A DNA stretch of 64,000 bases from Paenibacillus sp. JZ16. GTDB taxonomy: Bacteria > Bacillota > Bacilli > Paenibacillales > Paenibacillaceae. The DNA is taken from contig NZ_CP017659.1 in NCBI RefSeq assembly GCF_015326965.1, positions 4,096,501 through 4,160,500 on the forward strand. Reading direction: 5' to 3'. Shown piece by piece: positions 51,672-60,102 of the stretch. Position numbers and translations under genes: made by a program. The notes below the pieces were generated by a model. The model did not search any database. It had not been told where the DNA came from and saw nothing but the letters and a program-made list of their open reading frames with translations. How positions within the stretch are numbered: position 1 is the first letter of the stretch; the number at the start of each line of letters is the position of its first letter.

Positions 51672-53105
51672 TTAGTCTTTGAGTCGTTCCACCAGCTCAT
51701 CATATCTCGGACTCTTCAAGAAGTTGTCGATGGAGATATGCTCCGCGTTCGGATTCTTCGCGATGGCCCGCTCGGTGAGTGTCTTCTGGGTAATGACGAT
51801 ATCCGCGTCATCGGGTATTTCACTTACCGCCGAGTTCACAACCGTAATATCGACGCCCGCCTGCTGCAATTTCTTTCTTAATACCGAAGCGCCCATCGCA
51901 CTGGAGCCCATGCCGGCATCGCAAGCAAACACGATTTTGTTCACATTCTCTTTGTCCAGATTAGCTACAGCCGCCGAAGCAGGAGCGACCTGATCATTCA
52001 TGCCGCCGGTTTTCATTTCTCTCATCTTGGCGGAAGCTTCTTCAAGATTCGGCTCTTCGTCGGTCTTTTTGCCTGTTTTGAGCAGTAATGCCGCTACAGC
52101 AAAGGAGACAATCGTTGCAACAAGAACACCGGCCAGGACCGATATCAAGCCGCCTTTAGGCGCCATGGCGAAGTAAGCAATGATGCTGCCCGGCGACGCT
52201 GGGCCCACCAAACCGGCACCAAGAATCTGGAAGGTGAATGTTCCGGCAACGCCACCCGCGATGGCAGCCAAGATCAGAACCGGCTTCATCAGAATATACG
52301 GGAAGTAGATCTCATGAATACCGCCCAGGAAGTGAATGACAACTGCCCCCGGTGCGGAAGACTTGGCAGAGCCGCGTCCGAAGAACCAATAGGCGAGAAG
52401 AATGCCCAGTCCCGGGCCAGGATTCGACTCCAGCATATACAGGACCGACTGACCGATCCGCGCCGACTCCTCTGTGGCGATCGGACTGAAGATCCCGTGG
52501 TTGATCGCATTGTTAAGGAACAATACTTTTGCAGGCTCAACGATAATGTTGACCAGCGGCAGCAGATTCGCATTGACCAATACGTCAACACCGGCTGACA
52601 ACGCTTGGGTAATCCCTTGTACAAGCGGCCCGATTCCGGTGTATGCAACCAATGTCAGCGCGCCGCCAATGATCCCGAGCGAGAAGTTATTCACCAACAT
52701 TTCGAAGCCGGATTTGATTTTGCCTTCAATCAGCTTGTCGAACTGCTTTAATACCCATGCAGCCAGCGGACCGACGATCATCGCGCCGAGGAACATCGGA
52801 ATCTCCGCCCCGACGATAACGCCGACCGTGGTAACCGCACCGATCACCGCACCGCGCTTGCCATGGATCATCTGCCCGCCCGTGTAACCGATCAAGAGCG
52901 GGAGCAGGTACTTGATCATCGGGTCAACCAGCGCTCCCAGATTCTCATTCGGGAACCAACCGGTCGGGATGAACAGAGCCGTAATCAGACCCCAAGCAAT
53001 AAACGCACCGATATTCGGCATCACCATACCGCTTAGGAGACGGCCGAGCTGCTGTACCTTTAAGCGAATGCCTTTGGAAGCGTTTGTATTTGTCTCGTTG
53101 GACAT
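51672..53105 (-). CDS. mtlA: Mannitol-specific PTS enzyme IICB
   Basis: 477-aa permease that imports and phosphorylates mannitol. The IIC domain (residues 15-345) has GGIHEIYFPY (261-270), which contains the substrate-binding Glu. The IIB domain has the phosphorylated C395 in FACDAGMGSSAMG. The IIA part is separate (MtlF). AGGAGG precedes the ATG. First gene of the operon in the order A-R-F-D, as in Geobacillus stearothermophilus. Confidence 0.96.
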   Translation of the reverse strand: MSNETNTNASKGIRLKVQQLGRLLSGMVMPNIGAFIAWGLITALFIPTGWFPNENLGALVDPMIKYLLPLLIGYTGGQMIHGKRGAVIGAVTTVGVIVGAEIPMFLGAMIVGPLAAWVLKQFDKLIEGKIKSGFEMLVNNFSLGIIGGALTLVAYTGIGPLVQGITQALSAGVDVLVNANLLPLVNIIVEPAKVLFLNNAINHGIFSPIATEESARIGQSVLYMLESNPGPGLGILLAYWFFGRGSAKSSAPGAVVIHFLGGIHEIYFPYILMKPVLILAAIAGGVAGTFTFQILGAGLVGPASPGSIIAYFAMAPKGGLISVLAGVLVATIVSFAVAALLLKTGKKTDEEPNLEEASAKMREMKTGGMNDQVAPASAAVANLDKENVNKIVFACDAGMGSSAMGASVLRKKLQQAGVDITVVNSAVSEIPDDADIVITQKTLTERAIAKNPNAEHISIDNFLKSPRYDELVERLKD

Positions 53106-53152
53106 CGTATAGACCTCCTAGTCATATTTGAAAATAAAACGGAATGTAGTTG

Positions 53153-53166
53153 TGTGTCGCTTTCAT
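53153..53166 (-). promoter_or_regulatory. Possible cre half-site before mtlA
   Basis: TGAAAGCGACACAC (minus strand) has the left half of a CcpA cre but a poor right half. It lies just downstream of the predicted start of transcription, a position suited to catabolite repression. Confidence 0.35.
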
Positions 53167-53177
53167 CTGACATCTCT

Positions 53178-53206
53178 ATGTTAAGTCAGCCTGGCAAAAG
53201 GCTCAA
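53178..53206 (-). promoter_or_regulatory. Candidate mtlA promoter
   Basis: -35 TTGAGC (53206-53201), 17-bp spacer, -10 TAACAT (53183-53178) on the minus strand. The weak boxes fit an activator-dependent promoter. Confidence 0.5.
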
Positions 53207-53226
53207 CGAAAGGAAAAGCGGGTTTC

Positions 53227-53244
53227 GTCAAGAATATTGTTGAC
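53227..53244. promoter_or_regulatory. Candidate MtlR operator
   Basis: GTCAA-N8-TTGAC (minus strand TTGTCAACAATATTCTTGAC) lies 20 bp upstream of the -35. It resembles the TTGNCA/TGNCAA half-sites reported for MtlR, with a somewhat different spacing. Confidence 0.5.
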
Positions 53245-53477
53245 AACTTTTAAAAGGATCATGTCGTTTTTATGAAAATACCGCCGCACCGCGGTTTCAT
53301 TCGTAGGGCAAGCCTGTCCATTGATCCTCAATATTCCAAACTTTCAAGCCGAAGCGTGGTAATTTCTCGGGTCACGTACATCTCCGTCATAAGTTCACAA
53401 CAATCCTTCGGTAAACTAAACCTCATAACGGATAACATTGTGAATCCGAACTTAAACGATGGAGGTTTTCCCACCAA
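53245..53477. other. Upstream region of the small membrane protein gene
   Basis: About 230 bp between the mtl promoter and the gene at 53478. GGAGG at 53461 lies 13 nt before the start. No other feature is clear. Confidence 0.35.
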
Positions 53478-53936
53478 ATGAACACACAAGCAAGAAACCA
53501 CATCGGACTATCGATGTTCACTATCATGCTGTTAGCTTTGCTCGGTGTACCCCGTGTCATTGCCCATGATTTACAATGGGTTGATCCCCACGGGTTCATC
53601 AATCGGCTGCTTGTCTTTATTCCCCCGATCGTCTGGATTCTTTATGTTCTTGGTAAGCGGCATAGCGTTAAACATCCTTTTGTTCCCTTAATGGTCATCG
53701 GCGCCGTCTATGGATTGCTCTTGGGCATTACCCATCAGCTCTTGTGGAATGTGACATTCGAAACGCCGCCGGCTCTGGGCGGCAATCTGGCGGATCTACC
53801 CGCAACAGCGGGCAGCTTTCTGACCAGAGCCTTCGCCTTCATCAGCAGCGTCGTGACGGGTACGGTGGTTGGCATCATCTCAGGCATTGTTGCCACGATG
53901 CTGCATCCGCTGGTGAAGGGGCGATCAAGACGCTAG
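53478..53936 (+). CDS. Hypothetical membrane protein
   Basis: 152-aa protein with four hydrophobic helices (about residues 10-28, 44-60, 70-90 and 113-140). The opening IGLSMFTIMLLALLGVPRVI and a histidine/tryptophan loop follow. Family not recognised; it recalls small integral membrane proteins of the Bacillales of unknown function. It is divergent from the mtl operon and convergent with the GH9 gene. Confidence 0.75.
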   Translation: MNTQARNHIGLSMFTIMLLALLGVPRVIAHDLQWVDPHGFINRLLVFIPPIVWILYVLGKRHSVKHPFVPLMVIGAVYGLLLGITHQLLWNVTFETPPALGGNLADLPATAGSFLTRAFAFISSVVTGTVVGIISGIVATMLHPLVKGRSRR

Positions 53937-53956
53937 CCATGAACGGCCGATACAAA

Positions 53957-53990
53957 AAAGAAACGTCGAGCATCTCTCGGCGCTTCTTTT
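53957..53990. terminator. Bidirectional terminator
   Basis: AAGAAACGTCGAG and CTCGGCGCTTCTT (two mismatches) flank CATCT, with A6 on one side and T4 on the other. Confidence 0.8.
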
Positions 53991-54011
53991 GCTTCAGCAT
54001 CCTTTATTCTT

Positions 54012-55640
54012 CTATACAAAATGAGATAACACGAACACAGCCGGCGAGTTCCAATAGATGGCCACCTCGTTGGTAGAATAGCTCTCCATCACATCGGCAA
54101 AAGATGCTGCGGGCGCCTTGCCTGCCAAGTGCTCACGCGCATAGTCATCGTGAAGCCCCTTGTTCGGTCCGCCGGAGACGAGGCCCGGCACCGGCTCCTC
54201 CACGCCATCGCCTTCGGAAGGACGATGATGGGGGTGCAGGATGGGCTTTGTCCCATACCCGGTCACATAACTCATCCCCGTGACGTTAGCCCCGAACACA
54301 TAGTGGATATGCTCGTGAACATGCCGATCATAATCTTCGGAACCTGACAGTCTTCCCGCCACCAGCAGAAGCATCGCGTGATTCAATACCACCATATTGC
54401 TGCCCCAAATATATTGATCCGGCAGCAGCGAGATCCCATAACCGTCCCGATCACTGACAGCGGCAAGTTCATCCGCACGCTGAAGCAGACCCGCCATCAG
54501 TTCCCGTGCCAGTGCGGGCTCCTCTTCCCGCTCCGACATCAGATAGGCGAAGGTTCCATAGCCGCCCATGTCCGCCCAACCCAATTCGTATTTCCCGAAT
54601 GAGTCCTGCCTGGCTAATGCTTGAAAAGCCTCATGGTACCGCGCCTCGCCCGTTGCGCGGTATAACTCTGCCGCGGCCCAGTACCGTTCATCCGCATCCT
54701 GGCCGTCGCCGTATTCACCTGTAGCGATATCTGGCGGATTGCGGAATCCCGGCATGTTGGGATGCGCCTCCAGCCATGTCCAAGCACGTTCTGCTACCTG
54801 CAGACAGCTTGCGGCGAAGGCTTCATCATAGGGGGAATAGATCCGCGATGACATCGCCATGACTCCGGCAAAACAACCGGTTGCCGTTGCAGAGATCGGT
54901 GACAGATACAGCGGAGCCGTATCGTCCTCCGGCATAACATCTCCCGCCGGAAACCGCAGGGTCGTGAGTTTATGGAACACACCTCCCGATTCCTCCTCCT
55001 GCAAACGCTGCATCCATTCCAGCTCATACCGGCATTCATGAAGCACATCCGGCATGCGGCCGTCGCTTTCCGGCAGTGGCAGCTGCTGCGAGAACGCCTC
55101 TGGATTAAACTCAAAAGCCAGTAGCAGGTCGGCTACCGCTTTGGCACCGGGAACGACATACTTGCCATAGTCACCGGCATCATGCCATCCTCCCCAGGCA
55201 TCCACCTGCCGCGATTCGTCTCCATGGACGATGGCGGGCGTAAGATGACAGGCTCCGTGTTGCCAGGGTCCGGCATGCAGCTCATCCAGTTTCGTCCCGC
55301 AGCGGAAATAATAAAACGCTTTCAACAATGCGCGATGCGCATCCTCGTATACCTCGTCAGCTATGACAAAAGGCATCGACGCTTGCCCATATTCCGTCTC
55401 AATTCGATACGTGCCGGGCACTGCCCATGCGGTGAAATCCCCCCGGCTTACCGTCTGCCCGCTGGCCACATCCTCGATGGCGGGTGATGTATGGCCCTGC
55501 CAAACCACCTCGCCATTCAACGCATGGACGATATGAAACCGTCCACCCTGACCGGCAATGACGGCAACCTTGGCATCCTGGCTGCGATAGCCTAGCTGGT
55601 TGACCGCAATGCTGTTATGCTGTCCATGCTCATTGTTCAT
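54012..55640 (-). CDS. Glycoside hydrolase family 9 enzyme, no signal peptide
   Basis: 542-aa beta-glucanase-type enzyme. An N-terminal Ig-like CelD_N domain (about residues 10-95; IAVNQLGYRSQDAKVAVIAG) precedes the (alpha/alpha)6 barrel. The catalytic base pair is in WGGWHDAGDYGKYVVPG, and the general acid Glu in MESYSTNEVAIYWNSP near the C-terminus. No signal peptide is visible from either start, so it probably acts on imported oligosaccharides, for example cellodextrin-like or beta-glucosaminide substrates. The ATG at 55640 has AGGGGAG very near; a GTG 45 nt upstream is the alternative. Confidence 0.9.
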   Translation of the reverse strand: MNNEHGQHNSIAVNQLGYRSQDAKVAVIAGQGGRFHIVHALNGEVVWQGHTSPAIEDVASGQTVSRGDFTAWAVPGTYRIETEYGQASMPFVIADEVYEDAHRALLKAFYYFRCGTKLDELHAGPWQHGACHLTPAIVHGDESRQVDAWGGWHDAGDYGKYVVPGAKAVADLLLAFEFNPEAFSQQLPLPESDGRMPDVLHECRYELEWMQRLQEEESGGVFHKLTTLRFPAGDVMPEDDTAPLYLSPISATATGCFAGVMAMSSRIYSPYDEAFAASCLQVAERAWTWLEAHPNMPGFRNPPDIATGEYGDGQDADERYWAAAELYRATGEARYHEAFQALARQDSFGKYELGWADMGGYGTFAYLMSEREEEPALARELMAGLLQRADELAAVSDRDGYGISLLPDQYIWGSNMVVLNHAMLLLVAGRLSGSEDYDRHVHEHIHYVFGANVTGMSYVTGYGTKPILHPHHRPSEGDGVEEPVPGLVSGGPNKGLHDDYAREHLAGKAPAASFADVMESYSTNEVAIYWNSPAVFVLSHFV

Positions 55641-55832
55641 GCTCCCCTGTTCATCCCTTTCCGATTGTCGTTTCGAAACTTCCACGCTTTACAACTTCGA
55701 TAACGATTGCCAATCCCCTCTCATCCGCTCTATAAAATGCAATGCAAAATGAAGAAAGCCCTTCCTGCCCATGAGGAAGAGCTTGTCTGGTGTGTATTCA
55801 TCTTTGTTTCATTTGAGCTCTCACAATCACGT

Positions 55833-56528
55833 TTAGCCATCGGCTTGCGTCTGCAAAATATAACCTTTTCCACGGATGCTCTCAATGTCCAGAACGTCTC
55901 TCGTCTTCTTACGGACCCGATAAATCAGTGCATTCAACTCCTCCGAGCTCACATCGGGCACTTCATCCGTTCCGTAGCTTCGCTCGGGCCAAACGTATGC
56001 CTTGAGCTGATCCTTGGACACAAACTGCCCTTGGTGGTTGATCAGCAGCTCCATGCATTTGTACTCTTTTTCCGAAAAAGCGTACACATCCTCGCCGTAT
56101 ACCAGCTCCTGCTTGAACGGATTCAACCTAAGCCCGCCTGAAGCCTCGACTGCAGCCAGCTGTTTGATAAGCGGTGTAATGTCCATCGTCTCATCCATGC
56201 TGAGGATGGAGAAGGACAACACGATCAGATCTCCAGCGAGTACAATGGTATCTCCATGCTGGAGGGGAATTTCGTCATGGGGAGCCAACCGTTCCTGATT
56301 GACGAAGGTACCATGCTTGCTGTTCAGATCCTTAATGCTGAACTTCCCGTTTCGATACAGCAGCGCTGCATGCCGCCGGGACACAAAGATATTATCAAAC
56401 GCGATATCCGGATCAAAATGCTGGCCCTTGCGGCCAAGCACCGTTATGGGTTTGGTCAAAGCTATAACGTCCCCACGTTCGTAGGGATTCCCCCGCTCCA
56501 CCATCAAAAAGGAGGATTTGTCCATCAT
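55833..56528 (-). CDS. FHA domain-winged helix protein
   Basis: 231-aa protein. An N-terminal FHA domain has LGRK (31-34), SRRH (50-53) and DLNSKHGTFVN (67-77), the conserved phosphothreonine-binding set. The C-terminal part (about 134-228) is a DNA-binding winged helix of the OmpR/PhoB type (FSEKEYKCMELLINHQGQFV, then SYGTDEVP, ALIYRVRKKTRDVLD and GKGYILQ). No receiver domain. It may link a Ser/Thr kinase signal directly to transcription. GGGAGG precedes the ATG. No kinase gene is adjacent. Confidence 0.9.
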   Translation of the reverse strand: MMDKSSFLMVERGNPYERGDVIALTKPITVLGRKGQHFDPDIAFDNIFVSRRHAALLYRNGKFSIKDLNSKHGTFVNQERLAPHDEIPLQHGDTIVLAGDLIVLSFSILSMDETMDITPLIKQLAAVEASGGLRLNPFKQELVYGEDVYAFSEKEYKCMELLINHQGQFVSKDQLKAYVWPERSYGTDEVPDVSSEELNALIYRVRKKTRDVLDIESIRGKGYILQTQADG

Positions 56529-56720
56529 GCTCCCTCCCGTTCTTATATGCTGCTCATTGTGTTTATCAGTTCGCTATTATGCAATTGTTATGATCCAGCT
56601 ATTGAGTATGCGCCCAAAATCACTAAGATTTATGGAAGAAGGATTTAATATAGAGAACTTAGATAGAGATAAATATAAATCTACTACTGCATATTGTATA
56701 CGATTTTGGGGGATTGGATC

Positions 56721-57707
56721 ATGCGAAAACTAAAAAGATGGAAGAAAATCATACTGTTTTTTCTCGTGTTGTTTGTATTTCTGTTTGTTAATAATACATC
56801 CCTGTTCACCAAAGACCGTGACGCCGAGCCGCTGCTGCTGGCGCATCGGGGGCTTGGCCAAACCTTCTCGATGGAAGGCATTCAAGCTGACACTTGCACC
56901 GCCTCCCGCATCTATGTGCCGGAGCATGCTTACCTGGAGAACACCATCCCGTCCATGAAAGCCGCATTCGAAGCAGGCGCCGATATCGTCGAGTTGGATA
57001 TCAAGCCAACCAAGGACGGACAGTTCGCCGTGTTCCACGACTGGATCCTGGAATGCCGCACCAACGTGGAGGGCTCGGTCAAGGATTATACCATGGAGCA
57101 GCTAAAAAACATAGACATCGGGTATGGTTACACCGCCGATCAGGGAGCCACATATCCTTTTCGGGGAAAAGGAGTCGGGCTGATTCCGTCGTTAGACGAG
57201 GTATTAGAGGCATTTCCTGACGGTTCATTCCTGATCCATATCAAAAGCACCGACCCCGAAGAGGGAAAACTCCTGGCAGAGTATCTGTCCGGACTGCCGA
57301 TGAAGCGTCTCAGCCAGCTGACCGTATATGGGGATGACGAACCGATCCAAGCATTAAAATCACAGCTCCCCTCCCTACGCGTCATGTCGATGGGCACGCT
57401 GAAGAGCTGTCTGGCATCCTACGCCGGAGCCGGCTGGAGCGGTTACCTCCCATCGGTCTGCCGCAACACCCAGCTGCATATCCCGGAGAAATACGCCCGT
57501 TACCTGTGGGGATGGCCGGATAAATTCCTGAACCGGATGGACAGCATCAATACACGGGTCATCCTCGTCGCCGGGGATGGCGGCTGGTCGGAAGGGTTCG
57601 ACTCCGTATCGGATTTGGAGCGACTGCCGGAAGGCTACAGCGGCGGCATTTGGACGAATCGGGTCGACGTTATCGCCCCGGAGCTGACCATCAAGAAGAA
57701 TGAATAA
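56721..57707 (+). CDS. Membrane-anchored GDPD-like phosphodiesterase
   Basis: 328-aa protein. A single membrane helix (residues 9-24) is followed by a glycerophosphodiester phosphodiesterase-type TIM barrel outside the cell. Catalytic residues are H42 and R43 (AHRG), E73 (ENT), E91 and D93 (ELD) and H106 (FHD). The insertion between strand 1 and helix 1 is unlike the standard soluble GlpQ. The ATG at 56721 has GGGGGA 7 nt upstream. Likely works on teichoic or lipid glycerophosphodiesters. Confidence 0.85.
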   Translation: MRKLKRWKKIILFFLVLFVFLFVNNTSLFTKDRDAEPLLLAHRGLGQTFSMEGIQADTCTASRIYVPEHAYLENTIPSMKAAFEAGADIVELDIKPTKDGQFAVFHDWILECRTNVEGSVKDYTMEQLKNIDIGYGYTADQGATYPFRGKGVGLIPSLDEVLEAFPDGSFLIHIKSTDPEEGKLLAEYLSGLPMKRLSQLTVYGDDEPIQALKSQLPSLRVMSMGTLKSCLASYAGAGWSGYLPSVCRNTQLHIPEKYARYLWGWPDKFLNRMDSINTRVILVAGDGGWSEGFDSVSDLERLPEGYSGGIWTNRVDVIAPELTIKKNE

Positions 57708-57715
57708 TCGAAGGG

Positions 57716-57748
57716 AAAGCCCCTCCGCCCCGCTGCGGGGCTTTTTTT
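57716..57748 (+). terminator. Terminator of the GDPD-like gene
   Basis: CCCCG-CTG-CGGGG (within a longer AAAGCCCC/GGGGCTTT stem) is followed by T7. Confidence 0.9.
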
Positions 57749-57861
57749 ATTTTCACGGGGTGTAGGGCAAAGTTTTTGGGACGTTTTTACCGATTATTAT
57801 TAATAGGGGTCTTTTAGCCTAATTTCATACTAGAATCATTGAATATATAGGAGTTGATATT

Positions 57862-58602
57862 TTGGCCAGGGAAACAGAGAAAAAAGGAATGGCGTGGTTT
57901 AAGAGTGCCCGCTCGAACCAGAACCAGCCCGAGAAGAACAGTACCGAACAAGAGGATATTGCTGCAACGGCAGAAGAAGAGGCGGCTTATTCCGCGGAGC
58001 CAGAACTGCCCGCTGCAGAAGGAAACAAACCTCTATTCTCCAAGGATAATCAGGACAAGATCGGCCTTGATGTCATTGTTTCGATCGAGAACATGCTGAA
58101 GGAACGGCAGCTGCTGGCCTATAAGAATAGAGGCCTGGAGGATCAGCTCTTTACCGCGAACGAGACGATCAACCGGTATAAGCATGAGCAGATCAAAAGA
58201 GATCAGCTGGTTCAGGAGAAGAACAAGGAAATCCGCGAACTCGAGAACGTGCTGACGAACAAACAGATGGCCTACGATCAGCTGCTGGAGGATTACAAGG
58301 AATACCAGTTAACGTCGAACCTGGCGTATGAGAAGCTCTCCAATCAGCTCGAAACCGAGACCGCCAAGTACAACAAGCTCTATGAGGAGTCTAACAACAC
58401 CCAATATCAGAACATGCTCAAGATCAACTCGCTTGAAGAGAAGGTCCGGGAGCTGGAGATTGCCAACCAGAAGTACGCGGAGCAATACCAGAATATCCTG
58501 GATGATAAAGCCAAGCTGATGCAGACCATCAATGATTTTACCGAGAAGATGTCCTTCTCCTTCTCACCGAAAACCACGGCTTCCAATACACCATCGGAAT
58601 AA
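57862..58602 (+). CDS. Coiled-coil protein of unknown function
   Basis: 246-aa cytoplasmic protein. After an acidic, low-complexity N-terminus (about 65 residues, AAEEEAAYSAEPELPAAEG-like) residues 75-228 form a long predicted coiled coil rich in Gln, Glu, Lys and Asn (YKHEQIKRDQLVQEKNKEIR). No membrane segment and no catalytic motif. The start is a TTG at 57862 with AGGAG 8 nt upstream. It is 38 bp upstream of the polysaccharide deacetylase gene and probably co-transcribed. Confidence 0.8.
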   Translation: MARETEKKGMAWFKSARSNQNQPEKNSTEQEDIAATAEEEAAYSAEPELPAAEGNKPLFSKDNQDKIGLDVIVSIENMLKERQLLAYKNRGLEDQLFTANETINRYKHEQIKRDQLVQEKNKEIRELENVLTNKQMAYDQLLEDYKEYQLTSNLAYEKLSNQLETETAKYNKLYEESNNTQYQNMLKINSLEEKVRELEIANQKYAEQYQNILDDKAKLMQTINDFTEKMSFSFSPKTTASNTPSE

Positions 58603-58640
58603 TCTTACCCGCATGAACAGCTAGAGAAAGGGGGGCCATC

Positions 58641-59936
58641 ATGTCAGAATCCTACGGCAGAATCATAGAGCTGCTGGCGATCGAGAGGGATACCGAAACA
58701 TTCGGTCTACGAATCAAGCTATCCCTAATAGAATCGGCGGAGCCATTATGGTTAACCGATAACGAGACCATAGCGAATATAGCAGCCGTGACGGAGTTCG
58801 ATGGGGTTCATAAACACCGAATATCCTTACATACCGCATGGGATGCAAACAAACAGCAATACATAGGTTCCATTACGCGTACATATCGTGAACATAGTGA
58901 GCGGTTTTCATTTGCCTGCTCCGTTCCGTTCAGGAACGAATTAGAGTCAATCAAGAAGATCCGGCATGCAGATGACTTGCATACGCTGCCTTTCCTCTCC
59001 ACGCATCGATCCGAAGCGGATCAGCCCGAAGAGATGCCAGCCGCCGAAGGGGACCTGAAAACCAATCGTTTCGCAAGGAAACGGCGCCATCTTCCGCTTA
59101 AGCTGGTAAGCGCCATCATGATGAGCTTGATTTTTGTTGTATTATTAAGTTCATTTAATTACTCGTATCCCGGTGACATTAAGCCTTATTCTGCAGTAAC
59201 GGCCACTGCGGAAGCAGAGACCGTTATCCAATTGCTTGCCGAGAACCGGAGCGCCATCATCGCGAAACCCGTGGCAGCCTCAAAGGAGGAAGCAGCGGAG
59301 AGCAGACCGAAGGAGAGTAAACCGAAGGATAACAAACCCTCTGCTTCCATTCCACAGCTGGAGCTGGAGGAGTTCATCTCGTTTAGCCTGCCCAAAGGGT
59401 ATGTAGCCCTTACATTTGATGATGGGCCATCCAAGCACTCTATCGATATTATGAATGTCTTAAAAAAACACGAGGTTGGCGGAACGTTCTTCTTTGTTGG
59501 CACCAATGTAAAAAAACATCCCGACTATGTCAGGGCCATCCATGCGAACGGATACTCTGTCGGCAGCCATTCCATGACTCATAGCCAGCTGACAAGCCTT
59601 ACCTATGAACAGCAGCAGGCAGAGTTGACCCGCGTGTCCGACCTCATCGAGCATATTACCGACGAGAAGCTGGTACTCTTCCGTCCGCCCTACGGTGCCT
59701 TTGACGATCGGACCGAGGCGTTAAGCCAACAGCAAGGCAGTAAGATGGTGCTCTGGAACCGGGATCCCGAGGATTGGCTGACCCGCGACGAGGATAAAAT
59801 CCTCGAGTATGTCCAGCACATCGAAGCTTCCGGCTCCATCATCCTCCTGCATGAATCGCAGGCGGTTGTGGACGCCTTGCCGAAGATTATTAAGCACCTG
59901 CAGGATCAGGGACTCACGATCGTCAGTTTGCAATAG
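58641..59936 (+). CDS. Membrane-anchored polysaccharide deacetylase with N-terminal cytoplasmic domain
   Basis: 431-aa protein. Residues 1-150 form an unrecognised cytoplasmic domain, 152-171 a membrane helix, 172-245 a Lys/Pro/Ser-rich linker, and 255-430 a NodB-type carbohydrate esterase 4 domain. The motifs are TFDDGP (258-263), HSMTH (310-314), RPPYG (348-352) and LLHES (402-406). It probably removes acetyl groups from an extracellular glucosamine polymer or peptidoglycan. GGGGGG lies 6 nt before the ATG. Neighbours suggest an envelope polysaccharide role. Confidence 0.9.
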   Translation: MSESYGRIIELLAIERDTETFGLRIKLSLIESAEPLWLTDNETIANIAAVTEFDGVHKHRISLHTAWDANKQQYIGSITRTYREHSERFSFACSVPFRNELESIKKIRHADDLHTLPFLSTHRSEADQPEEMPAAEGDLKTNRFARKRRHLPLKLVSAIMMSLIFVVLLSSFNYSYPGDIKPYSAVTATAEAETVIQLLAENRSAIIAKPVAASKEEAAESRPKESKPKDNKPSASIPQLELEEFISFSLPKGYVALTFDDGPSKHSIDIMNVLKKHEVGGTFFFVGTNVKKHPDYVRAIHANGYSVGSHSMTHSQLTSLTYEQQQAELTRVSDLIEHITDEKLVLFRPPYGAFDDRTEALSQQQGSKMVLWNRDPEDWLTRDEDKILEYVQHIEASGSIILLHESQAVVDALPKIIKHLQDQGLTIVSLQ

Positions 59937-59956
59937 CGAACCTATCCTTTAAGAGA

Positions 59957-60000
59957 ATGCCGTATCCGTTGTTCTGCAAACATCGGGTACGGCATTTTTA
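59957..60000 (+). terminator. Terminator after the deacetylase gene
   Basis: AATGCCGTATCCG pairs with CGGGTACGGCATT (one mismatch) around an 18-nt loop, followed by T4. Confidence 0.82.
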
Positions 60001-60102
60001 TGGATAAACGAACGATGGGGCCTCAGAAGCTAAATTTATTCGTTCGGTCTTCTTAAAGGCTTTAGGAACGCAAGCGTAGAATAGTATGTTCGAGGTGAAC
60101 CT

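Noticed and set aside
53153..53166. Full cre site
   Set aside because: Only the left half matches; reported as a weak half-site.
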